A stretch of 64,000 nucleotides of DNA. Source: Streptomyces marinisediminis. Its GTDB lineage: Bacteria > Actinomycetota > Actinomycetes > Streptomycetales > Streptomycetaceae. The notes under the pieces were generated by a model, which saw only the letters and a list, made by a program, of their open reading frames with translations, searched no databases and was not told the DNA's origin. Location: contig NZ_JAPKFL010000005.1 in the NCBI RefSeq assembly GCF_026262575.1, positions 206,634-270,633 of the forward strand, written 5' to 3'. Of this stretch, positions 1 through 8,611 are shown in pieces. Position 1 is the first letter of the stretch, and the number at the start of each line of letters is the position of its first letter. A program made the position numbers and the translations under genes.

Positions 1-1386
1 AACTCCGGCTCCGGCGCACGGCTGAGCCTGGCCACCGCCGCGGCCCGGCAGTTGGCGACCACGACCAAGACGCCGCCGCAGATGCAGGGCATCTCCTCCC
101 GCTGGCTGCTGAAGGTGCTGCCCTGGGTGCAGGTGAACGGCGGCACGTTCCGGGTCAACCGCCGCCTGGTCCACACCGTCGGCGACGGGCGGGTGGAGTT
201 CGACAAGACCGGCGCCGAGGTGCGCGTCATCCCCGACGAGTTGCAAGAGCTCCCCCCGCTGCGCGGCTACACCGACACCGAGGTGCTGCGGCGGCTCGCC
301 GAGAGCTGCGAGCAGCGCGACTTCGGCCCCGACGAGGTCATCGTCGAACAGGGCACGCCCGTCGACCACGTGGTGCTGATCGCCCACGGCAAGCTCCGCA
401 AGACCGCCAGCGGTCTGTACGACGAGGAGGCCTCGCTGGGCGTCCTGGCGGACGGCGAGCACGCCGGCGCGGCCGAGCTCGTCGAGGAGGAGGCCAGCGC
501 CTGGGGTTACACCCTGCGCTCCCTGACCAGCGGCACGGTGCTGTTCCTGCCCCGGGCCACGTTCCTGGTGACGGCCGAGCGCGCCCCCGGGCTGCGCGAG
601 CACCTTGCGGCCTACCGCGCCGCGGTCCCCGCCCAGCGCCGGAACGCCGAGGGGGAGTCGGCCATCGACCTGGCCTCCGGGCACGACGGCGAGCCGACGC
701 TGCCGGGGACGTTCGTGGACTACGACTGCGCGCCGCGGGAGTACGAGCTGAGCGTGGCGCAGACCGTGCTGCGGGTGCACAGCCGGGTCGCCGATCTCTA
801 CAACGAGCCGATGAACCAGGTGGAGGAGCAGCTCAGGCTGACGATCGAGGCCCTGCGCGAGCGCCAGGAACACGAGATGGTCAACAGCCGGGACTTCGGC
901 CTGCTGCACAACGCCGACCTCGGCCAGCGCGTGCACACGCGCACCGGCCCGCCGACCCCGGACGACCTGGACGAGCTGCTGTCCACGGTCTGGAAGGACC
1001 CGAGCGTCATCCTCGCCCACCCCAAGGCCATCGCCGCCTTCGGCCGCGAGTGCAGCAGGCGCGGCCTCTACCCGGGCACCGTCGACCTCCAGGGCCACCA
1101 GGTGCCCTCCTGGCGCGGCGTTCCCGTCCTGCCCTGCAACAAGATCCCGGTGACCGCCCACGGCACCAGTTCCATCCTCGCCCTGCGCACCGGGGAGAAG
1201 GCCCAAGGGGTCGTCGGACTGCACCGCACGGGAATTCCCGACGAATACCAGCCCAGCCTCTCGGTGCGTTTCATGGGCATCAACGACAAGGCCATCATCT
1301 CCTATCTGGTGAGCGCCTACTACTCCGCCGCCGTCCTCGTCCCGGACGCGCTGGGAGTTCTGGAGGACGTGGAGATCGGGAACTGA
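1..1386 (+). CDS. Family 2B encapsulin shell protein (copy A), 5' truncated by window edge
   Basis: This is an HK97-fold nanocompartment shell protein with a cyclic-nucleotide-binding-like domain inserted near the N-terminal third (roughly nt 260-620), the layout of family 2B encapsulins. The visible frame is open from base 1. The TTG at 52 is not the start: the paralogue downstream has the same residues ([11 protein letters not shown]) at its position 21, preceded by a real N-terminus, so the true start lies a few codons upstream of the window. The conserved shell core begins near [20 protein letters not shown] and ends with a segment [25 protein letters not shown]. Family knowledge: 2B shells in Streptomyces often occur as two copies and package terpene cyclases such as 2-methylisoborneol synthase. 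No cargo gene is visible, so if present it lies upstream of base 1. It shares a near-identical tract with the next gene. Confidence 0.88.
   Translation, partial: NSGSGARLSLATAAARQLATTTKTPPQMQGISSRWLLKVLPWVQVNGGTFRVNRRLVHTVGDGRVEFDKTGAEVRVIPDELQELPPLRGYTDTEVLRRLAESCEQRDFGPDEVIVEQGTPVDHVVLIAHGKLRKTASGLYDEEASLGVLADGEHAGAAELVEEEASAWGYTLRSLTSGTVLFLPRATFLVTAERAPGLREHLAAYRAAVPAQRRNAEGESAIDLASGHDGEPTLPGTFVDYDCAPREYELSVAQTVLRVHSRVADLYNEPMNQVEEQLRLTIEALRERQEHEMVNSRDFGLLHNADLGQRVHTRTGPPTPDDLDELLSTVWKDPSVILAHPKAIAAFGRECSRRGLYPGTVDLQGHQVPSWRGVPVLPCNKIPVTAHGTSSILALRTGEKAQGVVGLHRTGIPDEYQPSLSVRFMGINDKAIISYLVSAYYSAAVLVPDALGVLEDVEIGN
691..913 (+). repeat. Near-identical tract, copy 1 (partner 2131-2353)
   Basis: 223 bp that match 2131-2353 at all but two bases (729 and 887 against 2169 and 2327), at a constant offset of 1440 bp. 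It codes for the start of the shell core, from EPTLPGTF to GLLHN. DNA on both sides is clearly diverged. See the gene-conversion finding. Confidence 0.95.
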
Positions 1387-1440
1387 CATGACGGCATTCG
1401 GCGTCCATCACCGTTCGGAACCAGCGAGGGCCCAGGCCGC

Positions 1441-2817
1441 ATGACCACACCGACGACACAAGCGCTCACCGCTCTGGGCACCCGGGCGGCCCAGAAGCTC
1501 GCCACGACCACCAAGACGCCGCCGCAGATGCAGGGCGTCTCCTCGCGGTGGCTCCTGAGAATCCTGCCGTGGGTGCAGGTCTCCGCCGGTACCTTCCGCG
1601 TCAACCGGCGCTTGACCCACACGCTGGGGGACGGACGCGTGGAGTTCGACGTCTCCGGCTCCCGGGTCCGGGTCATCCCGGACCAGCTCACCGAGCTCCC
1701 CGCGCTGCGCGGCTTCGCGGGGCGGGAGGAGCTCGCGGCACTGGCCGACCGGTGCGTCCAGCGCGCGTACGGGCCGGGCGAGCTCCTGGCCGAGCAGGGG
1801 CAGCCGGTCGAGGACGTGCTCCTGATCGCCCACGGGAAGATCGGCAGGTACGGGGCGGGCGCCTACGACGGGGAGAGCGACCTGGGCAGGCTGGCGGACG
1901 GCGAGTGGGCCGGCGACCACGCCCTGGCCACGGAACCCGGCGAGTGGGCCCACTCCCTGCGGGCGCTCACCTCCGCGACCGTCCTCGCGCTGCCCCTGAC
2001 GGAGTTCGAGGCCGTCGCCGAGCGCTCCCCGGCGCTACGGGAGCACCTGTACGCCTACCTCTCCCACGCCCTGCCCCGGCGGAACCGGCGCGGTGAGGCG
2101 GAGATCGAGATCGCCTCCGGCCACGAGGGCGAGCCGACGCTGCCGGGGACGTTCGTGGACTACGACTGTGCGCCGCGGGAGTACGAGCTGAGCGTGGCGC
2201 AGACCGTGCTGCGGGTGCACAGCCGGGTCGCCGATCTCTACAACGAGCCGATGAACCAGGTGGAGGAGCAGCTCAGGCTGACGATCGAGGCCCTGCGCGA
2301 GCGCCAGGAACACGAGATGGTCAACAACCGGGACTTCGGCCTGCTGCACAACGTGGACCCGCGGCAGCGCCTGCACACCCGCGCCGGGCCGCCCACCCCG
2401 GACGACCTGGACGACCTGGTCACGCGGCGGCGCAAGACCCAGTTTCTGCTCGCCCACCCCCGCACCGTCGCCGCGATCGGCCGGGAGTGCAGCCGCCGCG
2501 GCGTCTACCCGGACCAGGCGCACGTCGAAGGCGTCACCGTCCGCGCCTGGCGCGGCATCCCGCTGCTGCCCTGCGACAAGATCCCGGTCAGCCGGGCCAG
2601 CACCAGCGCCGTCATCGCGCTGCGCGTGGGCCAGGAGAACGACGGGGTGGTGGGGCTGCGGCAGGCGGGCATCCCCGACGAGCTGGAACCCAGCCTCAAC
2701 GCCCGGTTCATGGGCATCAACGACAAGGCGGTGTTGTCCTACCTGGTGAGCGCCTACTTCTCGGCGGCCGTCCTCGTGCCCGACGCCCTCGGCGTCCTGG
2801 AGGACGTCCAACTCTGA
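1441..2817 (+). CDS. Family 2B encapsulin shell protein (copy B)
   Basis: 458 residues, ATG start, 54 bp after copy A and in the same orientation, so probably one transcript. The architecture matches copy A: an N-terminal arm with TKTPPQMQG, a cyclic-nucleotide-binding-like insert at about residues 90-210, then the HK97 shell core and the C-terminal segment [25 protein letters not shown]. The insert and C-terminal third differ clearly from copy A, which suggests two non-equivalent subunits that could build a mixed shell. The Shine-Dalgarno is weak (GAGGG about 12 nt upstream), compatible with translation linked to copy A. A strong hairpin follows the stop. The shell assignment is firm; the cargo and the ligand of the insert cannot be read from the sequence. 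Confidence 0.88.
   Translation: MTTPTTQALTALGTRAAQKLATTTKTPPQMQGVSSRWLLRILPWVQVSAGTFRVNRRLTHTLGDGRVEFDVSGSRVRVIPDQLTELPALRGFAGREELAALADRCVQRAYGPGELLAEQGQPVEDVLLIAHGKIGRYGAGAYDGESDLGRLADGEWAGDHALATEPGEWAHSLRALTSATVLALPLTEFEAVAERSPALREHLYAYLSHALPRRNRRGEAEIEIASGHEGEPTLPGTFVDYDCAPREYELSVAQTVLRVHSRVADLYNEPMNQVEEQLRLTIEALRERQEHEMVNNRDFGLLHNVDPRQRLHTRAGPPTPDDLDDLVTRRRKTQFLLAHPRTVAAIGRECSRRGVYPDQAHVEGVTVRAWRGIPLLPCDKIPVSRASTSAVIALRVGQENDGVVGLRQAGIPDELEPSLNARFMGINDKAVLSYLVSAYFSAAVLVPDALGVLEDVQL
2131..2353 (+). repeat. Near-identical tract, copy 2 (partner 691-913)
   Basis: Second copy of the 223-bp tract shared by the two encapsulin genes; differences at 2169 (silent) and 2327 (Ser to Asn). Confidence 0.95.
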
Positions 2818-2829
2818 GCCCGCGCCGAC

Positions 2830-2862
2830 GGGGCCGCCGGGCACCCACCGCCCGGCGGCCCC
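2830..2862. terminator. Hairpin between convergent encapsulin and phosphoketolase genes
   Basis: A perfect 13-bp stem (GGGGCCGCCGGGC at 2830-2842 with its complement at 2850-2862) and a 7-nt loop, lying between the stops of the plus-strand encapsulin gene and the minus-strand phosphoketolase gene. No U-tract, as is usual for actinomycete terminators. Likely works in both directions. Confidence 0.7.
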
Positions 2863-2898
2863 GGCTCGCTGCCCCAGCTCGCCGCCCCGGGGCGGCGG

Positions 2899-5286
2899 TC
2901 ACTCCCGCGTGCCGGGCCAGCGCCAGTCCGTCACCTCGGGCAGATCGGTGCCGTGCTCCCGCACCCACGCGTGGTGCCGGGTGCGCACGTCCGCCATGGC
3001 CTGCCGCACCCGCGCCGCCCGGTCCGCCAGGCCGGGCACCCGGTCCACGACGTCCATCACCAGCCGGTAGCGGTCCAGGTCGTTGCGGACCACCATGTCG
3101 AACGGCGTGGTGGTCGCCCCGCTCTCGCGGTAGCCGTGCACGTGCAGCCGCTCGTGCGCGTCCCGGCCGTGGGTCAGCCGGTGGATGAGCCACGGGTAGC
3201 CGTGGTAGGCGAAGACCACCGGGCGGTCCGCGGTGAAGACGGCCCGGAACTCGGCGTCCGTCATGCCGTGCGGGTGGCGGTCGCGGGGCATCAGCCGCGT
3301 CGGGTCGACGACGTTCACCACGCGCACCGCCAGCGTGGGCAGCCAGGTGCGCAGCAGCGCCGCGGCGGCCAGCGTCTCCTCGGTGGGCACGTCCCCGGCG
3401 CAGGCCAGCACGACGTCCGGCTCCCGCTCGCCGGTCTCGGTGCCCGCCCAGTCCCACACGCCGACCCCGCGGGCGACGTGCTCGCGCGCCGCCTCGGGGC
3501 CCAGCCAGTCGAACTGCGGCTGCTTGCCGGCCACCACCACGTTGACCACGTCCGTCGAGCGCAGCACGTGGTCGGCGACGCACAGCAGGCTGTTGGTGTC
3601 CGGCGGCAGGTAGACGCGCACCACGTCCGGGCTCTTGTTGAGCACGTGGTCCACGAAGCCGGGGTCCTGGTGCGAGAAGCCGTTGTGGTCCTGGCGCCAC
3701 ACGTGCGAGGTGAGCAGGTAGTTCAGACCCGCCACCGGCATCCGCCACGGCACCTCGCGCGCGCTCTGCAGCCACTTCGCGTACTGCGTCGCCATGTCCG
3801 CCACCACCGAGGCGAAGGCCTCGTAGGTGGCGAAGACGCCGTGCCGCCCGGTGAGGACGTACCCCTCCAGCCACCCCTGGCACAGATGCTCCGACAGCAC
3901 CTCCATCACCCGGCCGTGCCGCCCCAGGTGCTCGTCGGTGTCCCGCCGCTCGCCCTGCCAGGCGCGCGCGGTGGCGCCGTAGACGGCGCCGAGCCGGTTG
4001 GAGTCCATCTCGTCCGGCGCCAGGACCCGGAAGTCCCGCCGCCCCTCGGTCTCCTTCAGCACCTGGCGCAGCACCTCGCCCAGCACCCGGGTCGGCTCGT
4101 GCCGGGTGGCCCCGGGCTCCTCGACCGGCACGGCGAACGCGGCGGGTCCCGGCAGCGGCAGCGAGCGCCGCACCCGGCCGCCGTTGGCGTGCGGGCTCAT
4201 CCCGAGCCGCAGCGCGCCGGCGGGCACCTGCGCCAGCACCTCGGGGCGCGGCCGGCCCGCGTCGTCGAACAGCTCGTCGGGTCGGTAGGAGCGCAGCCAC
4301 CGCTCCAGCTCGCGCACCCGCGCAGGGTCCTCGCGGACGCCGGAGAGCGGGATCTGGTGGGCCCGCCAGGTGCCCTCGACCGGGTGCCCGTCGCTGCTCC
4401 GCGGCCCGGTCCAGCCCTTGGGGGTGCGCAGCACGATCGCCGGCCAGCGCACCCGGCCCCGCTCGCCGTCCTCCCGGGCCGCGCGCTGCGCCGACGCGAT
4501 CCGGTCCGCGGCCGTATTCAGCGCCGCGGCCAGCTCCCGGTGCACCTCCAGCGGGTCGCTGTCCGGCGTCGCGGTGACGAACAGCGGGTCGTGGCCGTAG
4601 CCGCGCAGCAGTTCGGCCAGCTCCTCCTGCGGAATCCGGGCCAGCACCGTGGGTCCGGCGATCTTGTAGCCGTTGAGGTGGAGCACCGGCAGCACCGCGC
4701 CGTCGTGCACCGGGTCGAGGAACTTGTCGGCGTGCCAGGCGGCCGCCAGCGGGCCCGTCTCCGCCTCCCCGTCGCCGATGACGCAGACGGACAGCAGGTC
4801 CGGGTTGTCGTAGGCCGCCCCGTAGGCGTGCGACAGGGCGTGCCCCAGCTCCCCGCCCTCCTGGATCGCCCCGGGGACCGCGGGGCCGGTGTGGCTGCTC
4901 ACCCCGCCGGGGTGGGAGAACTGCCGGAACAGCCGCGCCATGCCCGCCTCGTCACGGCCGACGTCCGGGTCGAGCTCACCGTAGGAGCCCTCCAGCCACG
5001 CCCCGGCCAGCACGGCCGGCGCCCCGTGGCCGGGCCCCCACACGCACAGCGCCGACTGCTCCCGCTCGCTGATCAGCCGGTTGACGTGGGTGTAGACCAG
5101 GCTCAGGCCCGGACAGGTGCCCCAGTGGCCCAGCAGGCGCGGTTTGACGTGTTCCGGGCGCAGCTCCTCGCGCAGCAGGGGGTTGCCGGTGAGGTAGAGC
5201 TGTCCGGCCGCGAGGAAGTTCAGTGCGCGCCACTGGGCGTCGAGCTGCTCGCAAGCGCGTTCGGTGAGAGGATGGTGATTCGTCAT
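2899..5286 (-). CDS. xfp: Xylulose-5-phosphate/fructose-6-phosphate phosphoketolase
   Basis: A 795-residue thiamine-diphosphate enzyme that splits xylulose-5-P (and often fructose-6-P) with phosphate to acetyl phosphate and glyceraldehyde-3-P or erythrose-4-P. Length and sequence fit the XFP family throughout. Visible marks are GHWGTCPG (53-60), GPGHGAP (84-90), the cofactor motif GDGEAETG (171-178), QDHNGFSHQDPGFVDH in the second half and a C-terminal block with YRESGATTTPFDM. I chose the ATG at 5286 because it has GGAGG five bases upstream and the family start; an upstream in-frame start adds 22 unrelated residues. It is divergent from the small cyclic-nucleotide-binding-like gene at 5430, so the two share a 143-bp promoter region. 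Acetate kinase or phosphotransacetylase genes are not nearby. Confidence 0.95.
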   Translation of the reverse strand: MTNHHPLTERACEQLDAQWRALNFLAAGQLYLTGNPLLREELRPEHVKPRLLGHWGTCPGLSLVYTHVNRLISEREQSALCVWGPGHGAPAVLAGAWLEGSYGELDPDVGRDEAGMARLFRQFSHPGGVSSHTGPAVPGAIQEGGELGHALSHAYGAAYDNPDLLSVCVIGDGEAETGPLAAAWHADKFLDPVHDGAVLPVLHLNGYKIAGPTVLARIPQEELAELLRGYGHDPLFVTATPDSDPLEVHRELAAALNTAADRIASAQRAAREDGERGRVRWPAIVLRTPKGWTGPRSSDGHPVEGTWRAHQIPLSGVREDPARVRELERWLRSYRPDELFDDAGRPRPEVLAQVPAGALRLGMSPHANGGRVRRSLPLPGPAAFAVPVEEPGATRHEPTRVLGEVLRQVLKETEGRRDFRVLAPDEMDSNRLGAVYGATARAWQGERRDTDEHLGRHGRVMEVLSEHLCQGWLEGYVLTGRHGVFATYEAFASVVADMATQYAKWLQSAREVPWRMPVAGLNYLLTSHVWRQDHNGFSHQDPGFVDHVLNKSPDVVRVYLPPDTNSLLCVADHVLRSTDVVNVVVAGKQPQFDWLGPEAAREHVARGVGVWDWAGTETGEREPDVVLACAGDVPTEETLAAAALLRTWLPTLAVRVVNVVDPTRLMPRDRHPHGMTDAEFRAVFTADRPVVFAYHGYPWLIHRLTHGRDAHERLHVHGYRESGATTTPFDMVVRNDLDRYRLVMDVVDRVPGLADRAARVRQAMADVRTRHHAWVREHGTDLPEVTDWRWPGTRE

Positions 5287-5429
5287 GGGCCCTCCGGCCG
5301 GGTGTGCGTCACGGCGTCCGCGAGGACGGGTTTCCCCCCTCCGTGCGGCCACACCTGACAGCCGTCCGCGGTGGCCGGGCCGGAGCGGGCCACGGCGGGG
5401 CAGGACCGCGCGAGGCGAGGAGGCCAGCG

Positions 5430-5888
5430 ATGCGGACCATGACCGGACTGCTCGGTTCCCTCCCGCCCGGGCACAGCGAGCGGCTGCGCGCGCTGGGGCA
5501 CCAGGTCGCCTTCCCCGCGGGCGCCCGCATCTTCGAAGAGGGCACGATCGCCGACCGCTTCTGGATCATCCACACCGGCTCGGTCACCCTCGACCAGCGC
5601 ATACCCGGGCGCCGACCGCAGACGGTGGAGACGGTCGGGCACGGGGAGCTGCTGGGCTGGTCCTGGCTCTTCCGGCCCTACACCTGGCACCTGGGCGCCG
5701 AGGCGGGCAGCCCGGTGCGCGCCCTGGAGTTCGGCGCGGTCGAGGTGCGGCGGCTGTGCGAGGAGGACCACGAGCTGGGCTACGCGCTCGCCCTGGCCGT
5801 CGGCGAGATCATCTCCCACCGCCTGCAGCGCTCGCGCGCCCGCCTGCTGGACGCCTTCGGCCCCGCCGGCAGCGCCGACCTGCCCTGA
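5430..5888 (+). CDS. Stand-alone cyclic-nucleotide-binding-like (Crp/Fnr sensor) domain protein
   Basis: 152 residues consisting only of a double-stranded beta-helix sensor domain: VAFPAGARIFEEGTIADRFWIIHTGSVTL, then GHGELLGWSWLF, then a C-terminal helix LGYALALAVGEIISHRLQRSRARLL. No helix-turn-helix follows, so it is not a complete Crp-type regulator. The stretch after GELLGW lacks the Arg-Ser/Thr pair that grips the cyclic-nucleotide phosphate, so the ligand may differ or be absent. ATG start with a GAGGCGAGGAGG ribosome site. It faces the phosphoketolase gene across a shared promoter region, which suggests a link to that enzyme. It is also the third sensor domain of this fold within 6 kb, after the two encapsulin inserts. 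Confidence 0.75.
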   Translation: MRTMTGLLGSLPPGHSERLRALGHQVAFPAGARIFEEGTIADRFWIIHTGSVTLDQRIPGRRPQTVETVGHGELLGWSWLFRPYTWHLGAEAGSPVRALEFGAVEVRRLCEEDHELGYALALAVGEIISHRLQRSRARLLDAFGPAGSADLP

Positions 5889-5989
5889 CGCCGACACCGC
5901 TGCCGACGCCCCGCCTCGCCGCCCTGGCACCCCGCCGACGCACCGCCGCCCCGGCACCGCGCCGCCAACGCTCCGGCGCCCCGCCGCCA

Positions 5990-6005
5990 ACGACGCCGGC
6001 GTCGT
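5990..6005. repeat. 16-bp perfect palindrome in convergent gap
   Basis: ACGACGCC followed by its exact complement, in the 198-bp gap between the stops of the sensor-domain gene (plus) and the MOSC gene (minus). The same gap holds two direct copies of GCCGCCAACG (5961 and 5983). It may serve as a weak terminator; nothing else is seen in the gap. Confidence 0.4.
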
Positions 6006-6086
6006 GCTCGTCGTGGTTCGCCGGCCGGGCGTGGTGCGGTGGTGCCCGCCTCGCCGCCGGTTCCGGGGCGCCGCGCCGCAGCGGCG

Positions 6087-6908
6087 TCAGTCCAGCACCT
6101 CGAACGCGTCACCGACGCGCACCGTGCCCGTCGACTCGGGCACGAGGTACTGCCCGAACACCAGGGCGTCGCCGCGGCGGCGGTGGCGGGCGAGGGTGCG
6201 CAGCGGTTCCCTGCCGCGCTCCCCGGTCGCCTGGTCGGTGGCGCTCACCACGCAGCGCCCGCACGGCTTGACCACCCGGAAGTCCACCGCGCCCAGGCGG
6301 ACGCGCTTCCAGTCGTCCTCCGCCCACGGCGCGGTGCCGTCGAGCACCAGGTTCGGCCGGAAGCGGCTCATCGGCAGCGGCCCCTCGTCGGCGTGGCGTC
6401 CCTGGGCGACGAGTGCGTTGAGCGCGTCCAGCGAGGCCGTGGTGGTCAGCAGCAGCGGATAGCCGTCGGCGAAGCTCACCGTCTCCCCCCAGCGCCCGTA
6501 GCGCTGGTCCACCGCCCGGTCCCGCTCCGGCCGCGTCATCCGCACCAGCCGCACCGGCGCGCCCAGGAAGCGGGAGAGCCACGCGTGCGCCCGGGCCGAG
6601 GCCGGCCCGGCCGTGACCCGCGCACCGAACACCCGCACCTCGGCCCGGGCGTCGGCCGGTCCGGGCGCGGCCACCGTGAGTGGTTCCAGCCCCGGCGCCG
6701 TCAGCCTCAACTCGCCCCCCGCGAGCGGCTCCCCCGTGGCCAGCGCCAGCCGTGGCCGGTCGCGCTGCGTCACCTGGCGGCCGGTGGCGTCCACCACCAT
6801 CCAGCGCCGGTCGCCCGCCAGCCCCCACGGCTCCACTTCCGCCCGCCGCGGCGCGACGCCCGCGAGCGACTTCACCGGGTAGACGTGCAGCTCGGTCAGC
6901 GTCGGCAT
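6087..6908 (-). CDS. MOSC domain protein (YcbX-like)
   Basis: 273 residues. The N-terminal MOSC beta-barrel (LTELHVYPVKSLAGV at 4-18, GLAGDRRWMVVD at 29-40) is followed by a C-terminal MOSC domain with SRFRPNLVLDG and the Cys motif KPCGRC (C216, C219). Proteins of this family bind molybdenum cofactor and act in reduction of N-hydroxylated compounds or sulfur transfer. A CAGGAT box ends six bases before the ATG, which could make this transcript leaderless, and no Shine-Dalgarno is visible. The next minus-strand gene upstream ends 61 bp away. Family assignment is firm; the substrate is unknown. Confidence 0.85.
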   Translation of the reverse strand: MPTLTELHVYPVKSLAGVAPRRAEVEPWGLAGDRRWMVVDATGRQVTQRDRPRLALATGEPLAGGELRLTAPGLEPLTVAAPGPADARAEVRVFGARVTAGPASARAHAWLSRFLGAPVRLVRMTRPERDRAVDQRYGRWGETVSFADGYPLLLTTTASLDALNALVAQGRHADEGPLPMSRFRPNLVLDGTAPWAEDDWKRVRLGAVDFRVVKPCGRCVVSATDQATGERGREPLRTLARHRRRGDALVFGQYLVPESTGTVRVGDAFEVLD

Positions 6909-6969
6909 GCGGCCATCCTGTCACCCCTCGTGCCCGCGTCCACGGCGCGGCCCCGGGGCGGGCGACGGG

Positions 6970-7455
6970 TCAGTAGCCGGGCGCTGGGTGCTGCCGCCCG
7001 TACGGGTCGCTGTAGAGCCCGGGCGTGCCCTGCGGCGGGGTGTGCATCTGCCGCGGCACGGCCGGTCGCGGCGGCGCCACCGGACGCATCTGCGGCTGCT
7101 GCTGGTAGGGCTGCCCGGGGACGGGCTGCGGGGGCTGCGGGTATCCGTAACCGCCGCTGTTCTGCTGCGGCACGTACGGCGCGGGCGCCTGGTACGGAGC
7201 GGCGGGCTGCGGCGCGGCCTGCGGATAGCCGTACCCGCGCGGCGGCGCCTGCTGCGCGCTCGGCCCCGAGGGCAGCGCGGGCAGCGCCGAGGGCAGGGCG
7301 GGCAGCGCACTGCCGGAGTCGTAGGCGGCCGGGACGCGGATGGGGGCGATCTGGGGAGTGCCGCGCTCGGCCACGAGGCTGTCGTAGATCGGGGTGTCAG
7401 CGAAGGACGGCGCGCTGTGGTAGCCGCCGCCGTACGTGCTGCGGGGGGAGGTCAT
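6970..7455 (-). CDS. Pro/Gln/Tyr-rich low-complexity protein, conserved-hypothetical type
   Basis: 161 residues, largely disordered: Pro, Gln, Gly, Tyr and Ala dominate from residue 50 on, with repeats of the type GYGYPQ and PQQ/PYQ. The first 50 residues (STYGGGYHSAPSFADTPIYD, then SLVAERGTPQIAPIRVP) look like the only conserved, ordered part. No signal peptide, membrane helix or cysteine. It resembles a Streptomyces family of unknown function (I believe DUF6643, from memory). TAACTT precedes the ATG by 7 nt on the minus strand, so the transcript may be leaderless. Its function cannot be inferred. Confidence 0.65.
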   Translation of the reverse strand: MTSPRSTYGGGYHSAPSFADTPIYDSLVAERGTPQIAPIRVPAAYDSGSALPALPSALPALPSGPSAQQAPPRGYGYPQAAPQPAAPYQAPAPYVPQQNSGGYGYPQPPQPVPGQPYQQQPQMRPVAPPRPAVPRQMHTPPQGTPGLYSDPYGRQHPAPGY

Positions 7456-7462
7456 GCTCCAT

Positions 7463-7468
7463 AAGTTA
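7463..7468 (-). promoter_or_regulatory. Candidate -10 box (TAACTT) for leaderless expression of the Pro/Gln-rich gene
   Basis: On the minus strand TAACTT ends 7 nt before the ATG at 7455, the geometry of a leaderless promoter. No clear -35 hexamer. It stands out because its surroundings are the most AT-rich few bases of the region. Confidence 0.45.
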
Positions 7469-7758
7469 AGCCGAAGAAGTGTCCGATGAGGAGCCTGGTA
7501 GGCGGGTCATTTCCGGGGTAGGAGGTGACCCGGCCGGGCCAACGAGAACGAACCGGTCGAAACCGCCCATCCCCTCCTGTCACCGCCCGGTGAAAGGTGC
7601 GTGCCCGGGCCGTGAACGCCCGGCCGTCGGCCGGCTCCTGGCCCCAGGGCGGCGGAAGGCCCGGGCGGGCCCCGGCCGCCTTGGCGCACGGCCCCGTGGC
7701 CTGGGTGTGCCGCCGCCCGTGCGCGGGCGCTCGTGCGCCGACGCCGCCCGGGTGCGCG

Positions 7759-7764
7759 TACGCT
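7759..7764 (+). promoter_or_regulatory. -10 box (TACGCT) of leaderless racemase transcript
   Basis: TACGCT ends 7 nt before the GTG at 7772, so transcription should begin at or next to the start codon. No ribosome-binding site is present, in agreement. Confidence 0.6.
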
Positions 7765-7771
7765 TCTGGGC

Positions 7772-8554
7772 GTGAGAATCGCCCTCGTCGACTCCGGAAT
7801 CGGTCTGCTCCCCGCCGCCGCGGCGCTGCGCCGGCGCCACCCCGGCGCCGCCCTGGTCCTCTCCTCGGACCCGGCGAGCATGCCCTGGGGGCCGCGCACC
7901 GCCTCGGACATCGCCGACCGCGCGCTGGACTGCGCCCGGGCCGCCATGGCGCTCGCGCCGCACGCGCTGGTCGTCGCCTGCAACACCGCCACCGTGCACG
8001 CGCTGCCCGCGCTGCGCGCCGCGTTCGAGCCCGCCGTGCCGGTCATCGGCACCGTGCCGGCGATCAAGCCGGCCGCGGCCGACGGCGGCCCCTTCGCGGT
8101 CTGGGCCACCCCGGCCACCACCGGCAGCCCCTACCAGCGGCGCCTCATCGCCGACTTCGCCGCCGGAGCCGAGGTCACCGAGGTGCCCTGCCACGGCCTC
8201 GCGGACGCCGTGGAGCGGGCCGACGAGGCGGCCATCGACGCCGCCGTCCAGGCCGCCGCCGCGCTGACCCCGGCGGACGTGCGGGCCGTGGTGCTCGGCT
8301 GCACCCACTACGAGCTGGTCGCCGAGCGCATCCTGGCCGCCCTGCACCGCCCCGGCGCGCCCGCCCCCCGGCTGCACGGCTCCGCGGAGGCGGTGGCCGC
8401 CCAGGCGCTGCGCCGCCTCGACGCGCCCGAGTCCCCCCCCGCGCCGGGCGGCGAGGACCTGGTCGTGCTGCACACCGGGCGGCGCGTGGCGCTCCCCGCC
8501 GCGGCCCTCCACTACGCCGAGGGCCGCGGACTGGCCGCGCCCAGCCCCGCCTGA
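7772..8554 (+). CDS. Aspartate/glutamate racemase family protein
   Basis: 260 residues. The N-terminus RIALVDSGIGLLPAAAAL matches the Asp/Glu racemase fold. Both catalytic cysteines of the family are visible, in ACNTA (C70) and GCTHYE (C177), and ATPATTGSPYQ occupies the inter-domain position. So it should be an active cofactor-independent racemase, most like glutamate racemase (D-glutamate for peptidoglycan), but it is not linked to cell-wall genes and could be an accessory copy with another substrate. GTG start at 7772, chosen because it follows a leaderless -10 box and opens the conserved domain; an upstream in-frame start would add 13 Arg-rich residues. Confidence 0.82.
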   Translation: MRIALVDSGIGLLPAAAALRRRHPGAALVLSSDPASMPWGPRTASDIADRALDCARAAMALAPHALVVACNTATVHALPALRAAFEPAVPVIGTVPAIKPAAADGGPFAVWATPATTGSPYQRRLIADFAAGAEVTEVPCHGLADAVERADEAAIDAAVQAAAALTPADVRAVVLGCTHYELVAERILAALHRPGAPAPRLHGSAEAVAAQALRRLDAPESPPAPGGEDLVVLHTGRRVALPAAALHYAEGRGLAAPSPA

Positions 8555-8598
8555 CGGCCGCACGGTGCGCCCGCCCCGGCGCCCCCGGGCCCACCGCG

Positions 8599-8604
8599 TA
8601 CGCT
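8599..8604 (+). promoter_or_regulatory. -10 box (TACGCT) of leaderless NUDIX gene
   Basis: TACGCT ends 7 nt before the ATG at 8612, the same hexamer and the same spacing as for the preceding racemase gene, so the NUDIX gene has its own promoter although it follows by only 57 bp. Confidence 0.6.
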
Positions 8605-8611
8605 CTCGCGC

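Larger units (their letters stand above)
7456..7771. other. Divergent intergenic region with two inverted repeats
   Basis: 316 bp between the minus-strand Pro/Gln-rich gene and the plus-strand racemase gene. It holds GGGTCA (7504-7509) facing TGACCC (7526-7531), and TCACCG-CC-CGGTGA (7580-7593). Either could be an operator. No ORF with coding character was seen here. Confidence 0.45.
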
